64,000 nucleotides of DNA from Jaltomata sinuosa. Lineage: Eukaryota > Streptophyta > Magnoliopsida > Solanales > Solanaceae. Below, one piece after another: positions 36,171-48,300 of this stretch. The position numbers and the translations under genes were made by a program. The notes under the pieces are model-generated. The model was not told the origin of the DNA. It was given only the letters and a program-made list of their open reading frames with translations, and searched no databases. Position 1 is the stretch's first letter; each line of letters opens with the position of its first letter. The stretch lies in contig QJPP01000448.1 of NCBI GenBank assembly GCA_003996215.1, positions 186,001-250,000 of the forward strand, in the 5' to 3' direction.

Positions 36171-38671
36171 TGATCCCAACTTTAGCTGGTCTTAGATAAT
36201 TAATTTACTCCAAGAACAACCAGTAAAAGAAAACTTCTAAATAGAAGAATCTTCTAATTCTTCAACATTCATATGAATTCTCAATTATTTTGCACATCAT
36301 ATTTGAATCGAGATAGATCCATTCGGTCATGACAAATAATAAAATTATTAATCAGTAAACTTTTTGTTTATTATAATATGTGATTCAATTACATTAATAC
36401 TTGTGTAATATAAACCGCATGAAAGGCAGGTAATCTTTCGTATACTCATATATCTTAGCATCCATCCTATATGACAAATATTTGATTCACAGAAAATGTT
36501 ATTGTTATTATAGTTATGGTCAAAATCATTATAGACTACATCCCTATCTTGCTTGACTTTTGCCTTTTAATAGTTCTCAATGAGGCCTGGCAAAATGTTT
36601 TTGACATAAAATATGCACGCGATCAATTCATATTCATACGGTCACACAATAATACTTATTCTTTTTATTTCTCTCAAACCTCCGCTAAAAATGAGATTCT
36701 GATATTTACTTAACCATGAGCATGTTTTTATTTCATATGGCCACATTTACTTTGAAATGAGTTATAATCATATATTTTCTTAATATAGCGCACTAAATTT
36801 TTTCATCGATCGTGATGACCGTCAAGGAATTTTATATAACGCATTAAATTAGTGCATTATATGTAATTTTTGTCAATTTTTTTTGCACATTATTTTGATC
36901 ATTTTTCTCTTTCGTCCATCATTTAAGTTCTCGACTTTATCCATTTTGTATTTATAAGAAACTTGAAGTTAAATACTTCTTTCCTTGGTATTAAAAAGTA
37001 GTTGCAGTACGCTAAATATATAAACTTATTATTAAAACCATTTAAATATCAATTTAATTCTATATAGTACTATTTTAATTGTTGTATTACCAAACCCTTT
37101 GGGGTCATTTGATTTGAAGACAAGTCATGTTGAAATTAGTTATATTTATATTATTTTTTATTGACAATTTGGTTCGTTATATTAAAAGCTACAGTAAATA
37201 AGTGGTGCTTCTGTTGTGATTTTGAATTTCTTGGCTTGTGTTCTACAGTAATCACAGGAAGAAAGCGAGGAGCATGATCTCTCATTTTGTTTTTGCCTAG
37301 CTAAGCATGCACTGCATAATTTTTGAGAAAAAATTATTTATTTACAAAAATACTTTTCATCTTATTTAATTGTTGCTACATCACTACCCGCCCTAGGTGC
37401 TCAAAATCAAAGCTCAATTATTCTTTTTCTTCATCAGAGTTTTCTTTTTTTCTAAATTTCTTTCCCATGGATTTCACAACTTCTTCTTTCTATATACGCC
37501 ATATATCATTTTATCTCAGGTATAAGTCAATGTATTCACTTGACATGCAGTGATATACGTTAACATACAATGATATAAATAATCGTATATCGTTGTATAA
37601 ATTTGTATATCGTGTGTAGGTCAATATATCTACGATAATACATACAATATACAATAATAATAATATATATCCAACATACCGTAAAATACACCAGAGATAC
37701 ATTTATTCCATCTTCAAACCACCATCATAATCACCACCATTTGGCTTAGAGGACATGGAAAGATCGTCGAAGGGAAAGATCGTATCCGACAAATTGTGAA
37801 GAGAAGAAAGAGACACATAACTCCTTTAGATTTGCATCACAAAAGAAAAGAAATATGTTCACACTCGGCAATACGCACTTGATAATATCTTGACCGCAAA
37901 TCAAACTTCGTGAAGTATCGTGCGGATGGCAAAATTTTGGATGCGGAAGATTAGGGTAAAGGGATTGGTCATAACAAAATTTGGAGTCTAAAATCAAGGG
38001 ATCACATTCCCTATTTACCAAAGTTATTATATTTTAACAAGTGTTATTATATTAGATAATTAAATTGGTAATAAGAATTCATTCTTCGTCTCTAGGTGTA
38101 GAATTCTCAACTAAAAATTAACTAAAACAGGAGTTCAAACTCAAAATCTGAGCAGATCTGATTACAAAGTCCAAAGACTTAAAATGTAAACACAAAAGTT
38201 ATGTTCAAATAAAATTATTATCTATTATATAGGGAATCTGCTATGTCATAATTGATAATATCTTAATACTGTTATGTATATCTAATAATTTTTAAAAACT
38301 ATCTATTTATGTTTTCTTTTCATAGTAATTTAAACTTTGATCGCAGGAGTGTAAGTGCTAACGATCTCTTGTTTCACAATTTAGATCTCTTTCTTAAGAT
38401 TGACATGTATCCTTCAATTTAATCTCCTTTTAACCTACATTTGGCCTTTATTACCTTAACCATGGAAGAAAACAGAAAGTAAAAGGAAACAAGAATCAAG
38501 AAAATGTCAAATTTGTAAAGGACAGATCGAATTTGAACTACAAACTCACAAGAACAAGGAAGTTGAACTAGTTATTAGATCAATTATCTCACACTCACTC
38601 TTTCAAACTCAGCCAAAGGAACACATCTAGTTGAAAGACTCTCATTCTTATTTAGAATTATTTAATTATAG
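36171..38671. other. Gene-free stretch
   Basis: No supported gene. It may include further decayed copia sequence directly after 36171. Around 37500-37680 there is a run of 'tatatc/gatata'-rich sequence of low complexity. Several short open frames occur but none has a recognisable domain. Confidence 0.4.
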
Positions 38672-38890
38672 TGTACCTCGACGATGATGTAGTCGTAGTA
38701 GTCCTCTGATGGGAAATCTGTTAAGCTCCGCCCATGATTCATGGAACCATTCTTTCGCGTGCCGTAGCTTAGGATTCGTGCTACTGCTATTGTTTAGGGG
38801 CGTCAAGACCGGATTCTGACTTTTTCTTTTTGAGAAAGAAGAGGTTACTGGACAAGCGAAAGAGATACCGAAAGAGCAGATGCTTTTATT
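38672..38890. other. Possible organellar (mitochondrial) DNA insert
   Basis: About 220 bp with a much higher GC content than the flanks, for example 'gttaagctccgcccatgatt', 'ttcgcgtgccgtagcttagg' and 'ggggcgtcaagaccggattc'. The texture resembles plant mitochondrial non-coding DNA, and similar nuclear inserts are common. I cannot name the source locus, so this is a tentative call from composition. Confidence 0.3.
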
Positions 38891-39299
38891 TGAAACAAAA
38901 GCATTATGTCTCGACTAACTACCACTTGAGCAATTAATGTAGCTATGACAAAATTAACAAGCTAACTCCTAACTAACACACACATAGTACAATTGTTTTC
39001 AATTGAAATATTTTCAAACATTTTACTTCTACTTAATATCTTCCAACTTTTATGCAATTGTTTTTTCTTTTAAAAAAATAACAACTACCCAAACACAATT
39101 CGAAATCGGTTTGGGCTATACGATCATCTAACCTACAAACTAATCCATACATTTGGGCCGATGTTGAGCCATGCGCAATGGATTTTGTAAAAATTTCACG
39201 AGGTGTCCTATTTTTGATCGATTCAATGTAAGTATTATTCTTTTTTTGTATGAATATTCAATATTAGATAATTTTTATACGAAATAATATATTATTCTT

Positions 39300-40190
39300 T
39301 CACTTTCCCATTCAGACACATGACTGAAACTTTAGTCAATTTTAACATGTGTTTCAGTCATATATAACTAAGAGCATACATATATGAAAAAATTGAAAAG
39401 GTGTTAAATGAGTTTCTAAAATTTATTGTTATATTGACAAATTGATGATTGAAGTTTGTTCTTTATGATACATGAAACTTATGTTTCAAATTTGAGCTTA
39501 TTTGGTATAGATTTGAGTGTTTAAATTTGAAAAATAAAATTATTATTTTTCGGCAAAAACTTTCATACTCACATTTCTGAAATTTCAGCCAATTTTTACA
39601 TGTAGTTCAGTCATGTGTGCATGATTGAAGTGTAAATTTGAAAAAAATAATAAAAGGGTGTTAAATGAGTTTGTTAGATTTGTGTTTTTTTTATTTATAA
39701 ATTGATGATTATTTTGTTCTTTATGATATATGAATTTTATATTTCAAATTCGAGCTTATTTAGAGTATATTTGAGTATTAAATCGTGCTTTGAATTGTTG
39801 AAATTCGAAGAACAAATTATAATTTTTTGTTTAGACGCACATGTCTAAAATTTTAACCTATTTTTACATGTATTTAATTTCAGTCATGTATGACTGAGGT
39901 GCAACATACATGAAAAGATTCAGACGTACATTTAGACATACATGACTGAAAGTTCATTTACCTTTTACATGCACCTCAGTCAAAAATGTCCGAAATTTTA
40001 CCTTTGCAAGCCATATGTCTGATGTATAGCCTTCACAAGGCCAAACTTTCATACGTGAGTGCCTGAAATTATCAAGCTTCAAACACAATAGTCTGATTTC
40101 TTGCACAACGCGGGTAAACTTACAAACAAATTATGAAACGGATATTAATTAAATGACGACATTAAAAGCGAATATTCGTGCACTTCTCCC
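39300..40190. repeat. Tandem repeat of about 265 bp with recurring palindromic ttcagtcatg motifs
   Basis: Three diverged copies start near 39314, 39567 and 39840. Each opens with a phrase like 'acatgactgaaa' or 'acatttctgaaa' followed by 'ttttagccaattttt' and 'acatgtatttcagtcat' variants, and continues with 'gtgttaaatgagttt', 'ttctttatgata', and 'attcgagcttattt' or similar. The third copy degenerates into scattered 'tgactga' and 'tcagtca' motifs in both orientations. Family unknown. Confidence 0.65.
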
Positions 40191-40689
40191 CTAAATTTCT
40201 AATCACGAAAAACCGTGATTTCGACTTCAATTAATTCAAGGCTTTAAATTATATACATGATTGTAATTTTCATTTTTACATTTATTAGTGCAATTTTAAC
40301 CTCGAGTCATCATGTATATCGATTAGACTTGTGAAATTTACCCGCTAAATATTGTTACATATTTGCTTAACACTATATATAGTGTAAAACGTGCAAAATA
40401 TACTCTTAATTAATTAATCAAAATACAATACACTGGAATTATAATTGAAGCTTGTGTTGTTATAAAGTACTCCAACCATAAGGGTAGCTATTCTTTCTTT
40501 ATTTCTTCCCCTTGAATCCACGAGAAGTACTATCTTTTCAAGTACAGTTTAGTTTTTTTTTTAAAATAAATAAATAGGTATGTACGTGTATACATCTTAC
40601 TACCTTACCAACTGTTTGCCTTGAAGCTTTAGACCAACCTGAAAGAAACAGATTAACAGCCGCTATATATTAGAAACAAACCTGATAAG

Positions 40690-40925
40690 ATTTTGTACAC
40701 ATTACCCGCGACCGTCCCTAAATGTAAAATTACACTGATTATGTTATTATTATTATATATATATATTAGATAATCAAATATAAAATTACATTGATTATGT
40801 TATTATTATACTATATATTAGAAAACTAGATGTGGGATTCCACCGGTTATATTATTATGTTATTAATGTATATATTAGACAACTAGATGAAATTCCACTC
40901 GTTATGTTATTATTATTATTGTATA
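40690..40925 (+). repeat. Decayed RTE/TS SINE tail expanded about fourfold
   Basis: About four imperfect copies of roughly 55 bp ('aaattacattgattatgtta' followed by 'ttattatatatatta', with later copies reading 'gattccaccggttatatta' or 'aattccactcgttatgtta') follow each other. The first is preceded by 'tacacattacc'. The phrase order resembles the conserved 'gtgggattacactgggtatg' plus TTG tail of the element at 22899, with TTG drifted to TTA. I infer an old 3' tail that was later duplicated in tandem. Confidence 0.45.
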
Positions 40926-41892
40926 TGTTATATAATGTGCTTCTTACTCTTTCCATCTTTGACTAAAACATAGTAAGCTATTGCTATTATATTGTTGGTT
41001 TAATTTGGCTTTTGGATTACAATGCGTGGTCTCCACTCTTTACTTTCTCATCATTTAATTTGACCTTGAACTTGAGCTTAAAATCCACTTATTTCTATGT
41101 TTTTTACGTTAACGACAAACTCTCCACACATGACATGTATTTAGCTCGTGGGAAATCTTAATAGTTCGTTTGATTGATTATTAGATTTTTTTGAGTTTGA
41201 TTGTTTGTCTTGTAATTTTCTCCCTCATGTCTTTTTCTCCTATCCCAATTTTAAAAAAATGTATTTACCTTGTAAATAGTTTGAATTTCTAGGCCTAGCC
41301 AAAATCAGAACTTTATGGGTTTTAAATTCTAGAATAGCAATATCAACTGTTAGTAAATAGTAATTGAGTTTTAGATTTAATTTTTGTACATGCTTAGAGA
41401 ATTTCTTATTAATACAAATACATAATTTACACTAAAGTTACTTAGTTGGTGAATTATACCTAATTTTCTAGCTCCACTCCTGATTCCTAAATGTTAAATA
41501 TAATAGCTTCTTTTCCTAGACGAGTTTTATAAATTCATCATTACTTTTCGCTCATGAATTATTTATATATGTACAAAAAGGAAAAGATTTAATTATTTTT
41601 TTTACATTTAATATGATTATACTTGTTCTAATTAATTCACTGAATCTAAATTTTGAATGTGCCTCGAGTACGCATTCACCACTGATTTACCATGCAGGGA
41701 GAACATATTGCATATTATATCAGATGAGTTTTAACAAGCATGCATGCAAGGCAACTTCCAGCGCATCATTATAATTTGCCTCGTTTAATATGTCAATACA
41801 TTTAATATAAGTGGGGATGGGAAACTGAGACTTAAAAGAACACAATTACTGCATCTTCTTTACAAAAAAACTCGTTAGTGTGTTAAAAAAAA

Positions 41893-42198
41893 CAGATCTT
41901 AGACCTAACTTAACTTCAAAAGGTAGTTCAAGAGGTCAGAATTACCCATATTAAAGAGTCCATCATCCCTTAAAGGGATGATGTGAGACTCTTCACGCAC
42001 AGGGCTGGACACCTGACATGTGGGCAATTTAATATGAGGGTTCAATATCGAAATGAGAATCGGGATGGGTCCTACTTTGATACTATGTTAAAGAAATAGA
42101 TCTTGAATCTAACTCAAATCCAAAAATTAGTTCAAGAAGTGAGGATTATCCAAGTCATATTAAAGAGACTACTCATACTTTAAAGGGCTGATGTGGAC
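41893..42198 (+). repeat. Direct repeat, about 107 bp x 2, spaced by 90 bp
   Basis: The two copies (41893-41998 and 42090-42198) share 'agatctt', 'ctaactt' or 'ctaactc', 'tagttcaaga', 'ttaaagag', 'ttaaaggg.tgatgtg' and 'gactcttcac'. The spacer holds 'gggctggacacctgacatgtg' and similar text. The arrangement resembles the ends of a short terminal-repeat element, but no target duplication is clear. It lies about 390 bp upstream of the peroxidase start. Confidence 0.55.
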
Positions 42199-42486
42199 TC
42201 TTCACGGGGTGAAATAAAAGCAGATATATATTTGAAAGAAAATAAATTTGTACTAGCTAGTAAAAGAACGTACTATATTCTTGGAGAAGTTGTTAGTAAT
42301 GTTGTTGATCGTACAAGATAAAAAGCATCGCTGGAAATGCTTAGTCTCAAAGCACAAAATTAGAAGCTACTTCAAAATTCCTAAGGCTTCCCTCTTTTAC
42401 TAATTGAGTGACTTGAAAGTACATATTAATATATCTCCATGCACCAAACACCAAAAATACTGTTTGTTTATTTGCTCATTCCATGC

Positions 42487-42494
42487 TATATATA
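42487..42494 (+). promoter_or_regulatory. TATA box of the peroxidase gene
   Basis: 'tatatata' lies about 96 bp before the start codon, leaving room for a roughly 65-70-base 5' leader. No other strong TATA element is nearer. Confidence 0.65.
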
Positions 42495-42589
42495 CCCAAA
42501 ATCCTGTTGCACAATCATCTCATCTTCCCTCTAAGTTGCAATTTAATTAAATCCTTAATCATCTCAGTTCTCATCAGCTTAATTATCAG

Positions 42590-43824
42590 ATGGCTCCTTT
42601 TTCTACAATCGTATTTCTTGTTTTGTTAACAGTTCCTCTGTGCAGTGCAACTCTTGGAGTTCAATACTATGATCAAACATGTCCTCATGCTGAAGATATT
42701 ATTTATCAAACAATTCGCAACGCTTCGTTTTATGATCCTAAAGTCCCTGCACGTATTCTCAGGATGTTCTTCCATGATTGTTTCATTAGAGTAATCTCTC
42801 TTTCTCTATATGTATTTATGTCCATAATGCAAGTCATTGTTATAGATGCATGCAAGAGATGGAAGTTGAAAGTTTTTTGGTTAATTATTTACAGGGATGT
42901 GATGCATCAGTTCTATTGGATTCAACACCAGAAAACAAAGCAGAGAAAGATGGTCCGCCCAACATCTCTCTTGGAGCTTTTTATGTGATTGATGATGCCA
43001 AAACTAAGCTCGAAAAGGCTTGCCCAACTACTGTTTCTTGTGCTGACATAGTTGCCATTGCAGCTAGAGACGTCGTGGCTATGGTACTATTCCATCATCC
43101 TCCCTAGTAAATAGTTAATTAACTTCTGTATAGTAAATAACATGCTATGACCAATTAAAATATACTACTCATAAGGCGTTGTCAGTGTATATAAGTTAAA
43201 TTCATTGCTTAAACTGCATTCATAAGCTCATAAACACTTCATGTTTGATTAATTTTGTAGTCTGGAGGTCCATACTGGAATGTACTAAAAGGAAGGAAAG
43301 ATGGAAGGGTGTCAAGGGCAAATGAGACAATAAACTTGCCAGCTCCATCCTTCAACACAAGCCAACTCATTCAGAGCTTTGCCAACAGAGGTTTGGAAGT
43401 GAAAGATTTGGTTGCTCTATCTGGTGGACACACACTTGGATTCTCTCACTGCTCTTCATTTGAAGGCAGACTTCATAACTTCAGCTCAGTGCACGACACT
43501 GACCCGAGCTTGAATGCAGTATTTGCACAGAGCTTAAAGAAGAAATGCCCCAAACCAAACAGTGACCGCAATGCAGGACAGTTCTTGGACCCAACTTCGT
43601 CAGTATTTGATAACAACTATTACAAGCAAATTATTTCAGGCAAAGGTGTTTTTGCATCAGACCAGAGTTTGCTGAATGATTACAGGACTGGATTGATTGT
43701 TAAGGCATTTGCCAATGACCAATCTCTGTTCTTTAGGGAATTTGCTGCTTCAATGATCAAGCTTGGAAATGTTGGTGTTCTTGAAAAGGGAGAAGTTAGA
43801 CTCAACTGCAGAGCTGTGAACTGA
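42590..43824 (+). CDS. Class III secretory peroxidase (PER64/66-like), three exons
   Basis: Haem peroxidases of this class use hydrogen peroxide to oxidise phenolics in the cell wall, for example in lignin or suberin formation. The exons are 42590-42790, 42895-43083 and 43261-43824, all introns GT-AG and phase 0, giving 317 residues. An N-terminal signal peptide is evident ([20 protein letters not shown]), so the mature protein starts near residue 21-23. The distal haem site is [10 protein letters not shown] (Arg and His, about residues 56-65). [10 protein letters not shown] supplies calcium ligands. The proximal histidine lies in [15 protein letters not shown] (about 155-169 of the spliced product). 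The conserved cysteines ([32 protein letters not shown]) are present. The closest relatives I recall are Arabidopsis PER64 and PER66. The frame is intact, so a functional gene is likely. Confidence 0.94.
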
Positions 43825-44057
43825 GAAATCTGCGTTATATTTGCAAAGTTTGTCTGAAAATGAGTGTGTTTTGTGTACCCTTGTTTGTTCTTTTTTGCTG
43901 GTTAATAATTCTCAGAATTGTGAGGCTTAATGAAATACTAATATGAAATATCTATGAACCTTGTATTATTGCCTTGTAAGGTGAAGAGGTAGCAGAGGAA
44001 GAATGACATCATCAAATTGTTACATATTGTTCATTATCTACACTTCAAATTGTATTT
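43825..44057. other. Peroxidase 3' flank
   Basis: T-rich presumed 3' untranslated sequence. 'aatgaaatacta' near 43930 is a possible weak polyadenylation signal. Nothing else seen. Confidence 0.4.
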
Positions 44058-44729
44058 AGGGTGTGTTTGGTAGGAAGGAAAATATTTTTCGATTTTCTCA
44101 CGTTCGGTTAGTCAAAAAATTTGGAAAATTTTCTCTAGGAAAATAAATTATTTAAAAATAAATGACTTTCTTAATGAAAGTAGGAAAAACAAGTTCTACA
44201 AGTGACATTCACACTAATTATGTCCTTCCACCCTCTAATACACCTCATCTTCACCCCACCCTCCAGTAACCCCCATCCCCACTACCCAAAACCCATCTCT
44301 CATGATATTTGTCTAGATTATAGGTGTGTCCGGTATGAAGAAAAATATTTTTCAGAGAAATTGGTAGATTTCTTACTTATTTTTAAGAAAATAGGTGAAT
44401 TTCTTACTTATTTTCTTGTGTTTGATATGTTTGCTAAAGAATTATTCTAAATCATTTATATATAACCTAAACAAATACTATGAGAGGTGGAGATTAGGTG
44501 GTGAAGGTGTGGGGTGATGGATGCTGGAGGGTGGGGTGAAGATGAGATGAGGTGCGTTGGGAAGGTGAAGAGCACACAATCAATTGGAATATTATCACTT
44601 GTGGAACTTGTTTTCCTACTTCCATTAAGGAGGTCATTTTCCTCATTTTTTAAGTAACTTATTTTCCTAGAGAATATTTTCCAAACATGAGAAAATCGAA
44701 AACATTTTCCTCCATACCAAACACACCCT
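44058..44729. mobile_element. Two abutting hAT-like MITE copies (agggtgtgttcgg family)
   Basis: The stretch starting at 44058 ('agggtgtgtttggtaggaag') is a truncated copy: its interior corresponds to the reverse complement of the right half of the 8049 element and stops near 44320 at 'gtctagattatag'. A complete copy follows at 44321 ('aggtgtgtccggtatgaag') and ends 'ccataccaaacacaccct' at 44729. One copy apparently landed in, or recombined with, another. Confidence 0.75.
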
Positions 44730-45367
44730 ATATATAAATGAGTTTAGGAAAATATTCTTTGCATATATACCATACACAAAAAAATAAGAAACCGACTGAT
44801 TTTCCTAAAAAAACATTACACGTACAGATTTCTTTCAAATATGGTGTCATGAAAATTGAAACATATTACAAGTTCTTACATTCTGAAATTGGGCAGGGTG
44901 GAAGTCTCCAGAAATGAATGTATTCCACCTACAATTATTAGCATCTTCTGAAGTATCTCAACAGATTAAAATACAGACACCAATTGTACTCCCTATTCAA
45001 ATACATAAGAAGCAATCAACTCAACTCCCTCCAAACAATAAAATATAAAGGCAAAACATATAGACATCCCACACCTTTGCCTGTGAATATTAATGAAAGT
45101 AATCCTATCACCAGTCCATACTCGTGAAAGACTCAGTATTTAAGCCAAGTGCTTTTTCCAGTGTGATACAGAAGTATAACTTAAATTCTTTACAGGGTGA
45201 TGCCAGAAGCTAAAAGATTTATGGCAGAATACAGCAGTAGTTTCACTTAAAAATGAAGTTACAAATAGAAGTAGGTGAATTACAACAAGTTGGAGAGACT
45301 TTGGTGCTCATTAAACTCAAGGGGAGATTTAGAAAACATAGAAGATTCATTTAGGTTTGGTATTTGT
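44730..45367. other. Intergenic DNA between peroxidase and oxygenase
   Basis: No gene is seen. The part closest to 45368 is the likely 3' untranslated region of the minus-strand oxygenase gene. The two genes are convergent. Confidence 0.5.
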
Positions 45368-48300
45368 TCAAGCAAATACAACATCAGATCGTAACACATA
45401 TTTGATACCCTTAGTGACATTCCGAGCTTCATGCAACATACATTTATCCCCGTGAATGTGAACAAGAGCCATTCCTTCAGTCGGAGGTACCTGTACAATG
45501 TCAAGTATAAATAGCATAACAAAATCAGATATTTACTCAAGAAAAGCATGTCATTATTTTCTAATCAATGCCAGATTATGCAGTTTACACTAGGATATAT
45601 AGCATAATAAGTCATGATTGATTGCTTGGCTTCTATGGAGGGAATTGAAATATGAAGAAAAACATTCAAAATAAGTAATGCATGTCTACACGTGTGAAGG
45701 GAAATTGGGAATGGGAACATCGAAGAAAGAGTGAGAGTGGCATTTCTGAAAAGGGAAGGAATGGTACCTCGGCAACCAAAGCGTTTCTTGGACCATAAAA
45801 GACAGTTTCCCCTCCAACAAGGATCTCAGACAATGAATCCTGAGAATCTTTATCAACTTTGGTTTTAGATTTGGGACCACCACTTAAATATATTAACAAA
45901 GTGTAGTGTGTGCGCTTCCCTTCTCCAATGTCAACACTTTCATCAATATGCCGTCCAAATCTCTGACCAGCCTTGTACCTAGAGAGCAACAACAGCTACT
46001 TGATGAGGACCAAACATTTGTTATACTGTCCACCTTACCACGTACTCAGGAAAAGGAAATGAGAATCACAATTGTGAAGAAAGGAAAAGAAATGGCTGCA
46101 AAGGCCAAGACATTAGAGGGAAAAATAAAAGAACTTTTCAAACAAGCGACACTTATAGTATACAAAAGTTTATTAAACAGATAGCAACTAATTGCATTAT
46201 GTTAAGACATCATCAAACAATAGATAATTGAACTATATATAATTTGATAATTAATATAAAGAGAGAAGTGTCGTAAAAGCCCTTAATATTGGTGGATATT
46301 TTACCTCAACAATATTTTGTGGCAATTATTGTCAACTTTAAATAACATAGTAAGTTTCTCCTTCTGTCAATTTATCATTAATTACACGGTTACTCTTTGG
46401 AATATTGTAGGAGTTCAAATTTTTTTAAGCTTTCAGGACAAAATAGGAAATCAATCCTCCTTTCTTACTCACAAGCACAACACCAGCGCACCAGACCTCT
46501 TCCTACTTCTTTCTTCCTCCTTTCCCCAAGAGCTCCCTCAAACACCCCAGCACTAGTTTTTGTGTCCAGCAACTTCTTATCGCTGCTTTTATCATCGCTG
46601 CTTTTATCATCCCTTTCTTATTTTACTTCTTTATTCCTTGTTATTTTCTTATTCTTTCCAAATTCCAACATCCACTTTCAAATGTCATGTATTTCATTTC
46701 AGCAGCTTCAACTAAAAGTTGAATCTTGTAAAATGTATTAATTTGTATCCCATCCTTCATTTTATGTTTTTCTAGCATAGATCTATGCTACTGGTTGTTT
46801 GAAAAAGATTAAATTGGTTGTGAGTTAAAAACTGTTTTGGAATCAAGTCTGGTTTTTTTCCGTCTTGTGGTTTCTTCTCCTTTTTCTTTCTTTTGTACTT
46901 TTGGGAAACACAGAAGTCTGGATCCATTTCAAACAAGCAACATGGGAAAGGGTGGGGGGCTGCATAAAACTGCAAGGAGTTCCCAACCTCTTTGATATCG
47001 TAAAGCCTCAAATAATCACCTATTTGTTGACTACCTCACGACCCTTCAAGGCAAGAAACTATCAACACCTTCCCGGAAAACCAGGAAAAAATCAGCACTC
47101 AATTTGTAATTATTCTGCTGCCCTATGGTATATGTTGGAGTTCCACTATCTCGTCCTACATCTGACGATCGTTACCACCACCATGTAGGTATACAACATG
47201 GTTGATTGTGACCTGCTCAATCTAGTCAATGTTTATCAAGCTCTATAAAGTATATTTCTTAAATATGCCACGTTTTATTAAAATAATTATGTTTACCACA
47301 CAGCAAGGCAAAGGATCACATATTTATGCGTCTAAGATGGTAATTGACACTTTATGTCATAATAATATCGCAGTTTTATGATGAAAATACACCTAACCTG
47401 TAAAATCTAATATTAGGGTTCAATCCAACAGCAACTTTGCCTCGAATTTTGATGTCAGAAAATAATCTGTTCAGTCCAGCTCTCCACATTGCATCTGCAA
47501 GATCAGGATCATGCATGGATACACGATCATTGTCTCTATAAGCTTCTCCATATGTAGGACCAAGACTTCCTTGGTGAACAAACCCAAGTGACTCTGCAGC
47601 TTTGACAAAAGCCTTCGATTCAGCTGGAGTAAGGAAATTTTGAACCTGAATAATTTAAGCAAAGAAAAGAATTTTAGAAGCCGATAAGACAATAATAGCT
47701 TCATCGTCAAATTAAGAACTTCTCATTTGACATCATGACTTCAAGCTAAGATGAGAGATTCTTATTTCCTAATGTGATAGCAAAACGGTGTCCAGATTGA
47801 CTCTTGCCAAATAAGCAAGTTGGTTGATTTTATTAATGATATATTCTCTTCAGTTCCTCTGTTCTGATAATCACATCAAGAAGAAATCCTAATTGAAGCT
47901 CATAAGGGATGTTTATTATTTTTCCATTTTAATTGAACATGGTGAAAGTAGCAAACTTTAATTGTTTATAGTAGGGAAGGAGGTTCTTCAACAAAAAAAT
48001 ACTCTGTCATCTCAATTTATCTGATAGACTTCTTATTAAGATTTCTCAGATTGTGAAACCTACGAAACAACAATGCTCAAAGATGGAATCATCAAATTTA
48101 ACTGAAAAGTCTTACAAGTAAGTGACACACACCTGTATCGTTCAACAATTTAAGCAACCTTCTGGCTTCACGTAAACATTCTAAGCTAAGTCTGTAGCTA
48201 CGCAATTTTATTTCTTATTCCCCTCTTCTCCCCCCCAACTATGAACTCCCTTGTTTGGGAAAAGAATTGGAAGAAACTCATTATCAATATAGCAAACCCA

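Noticed and set aside
46317..47188. Several short plus-strand frames between oxygenase exons
   Set aside because: They lie in the second intron of the minus-strand gene and have no recognisable domain or splice logic of their own.
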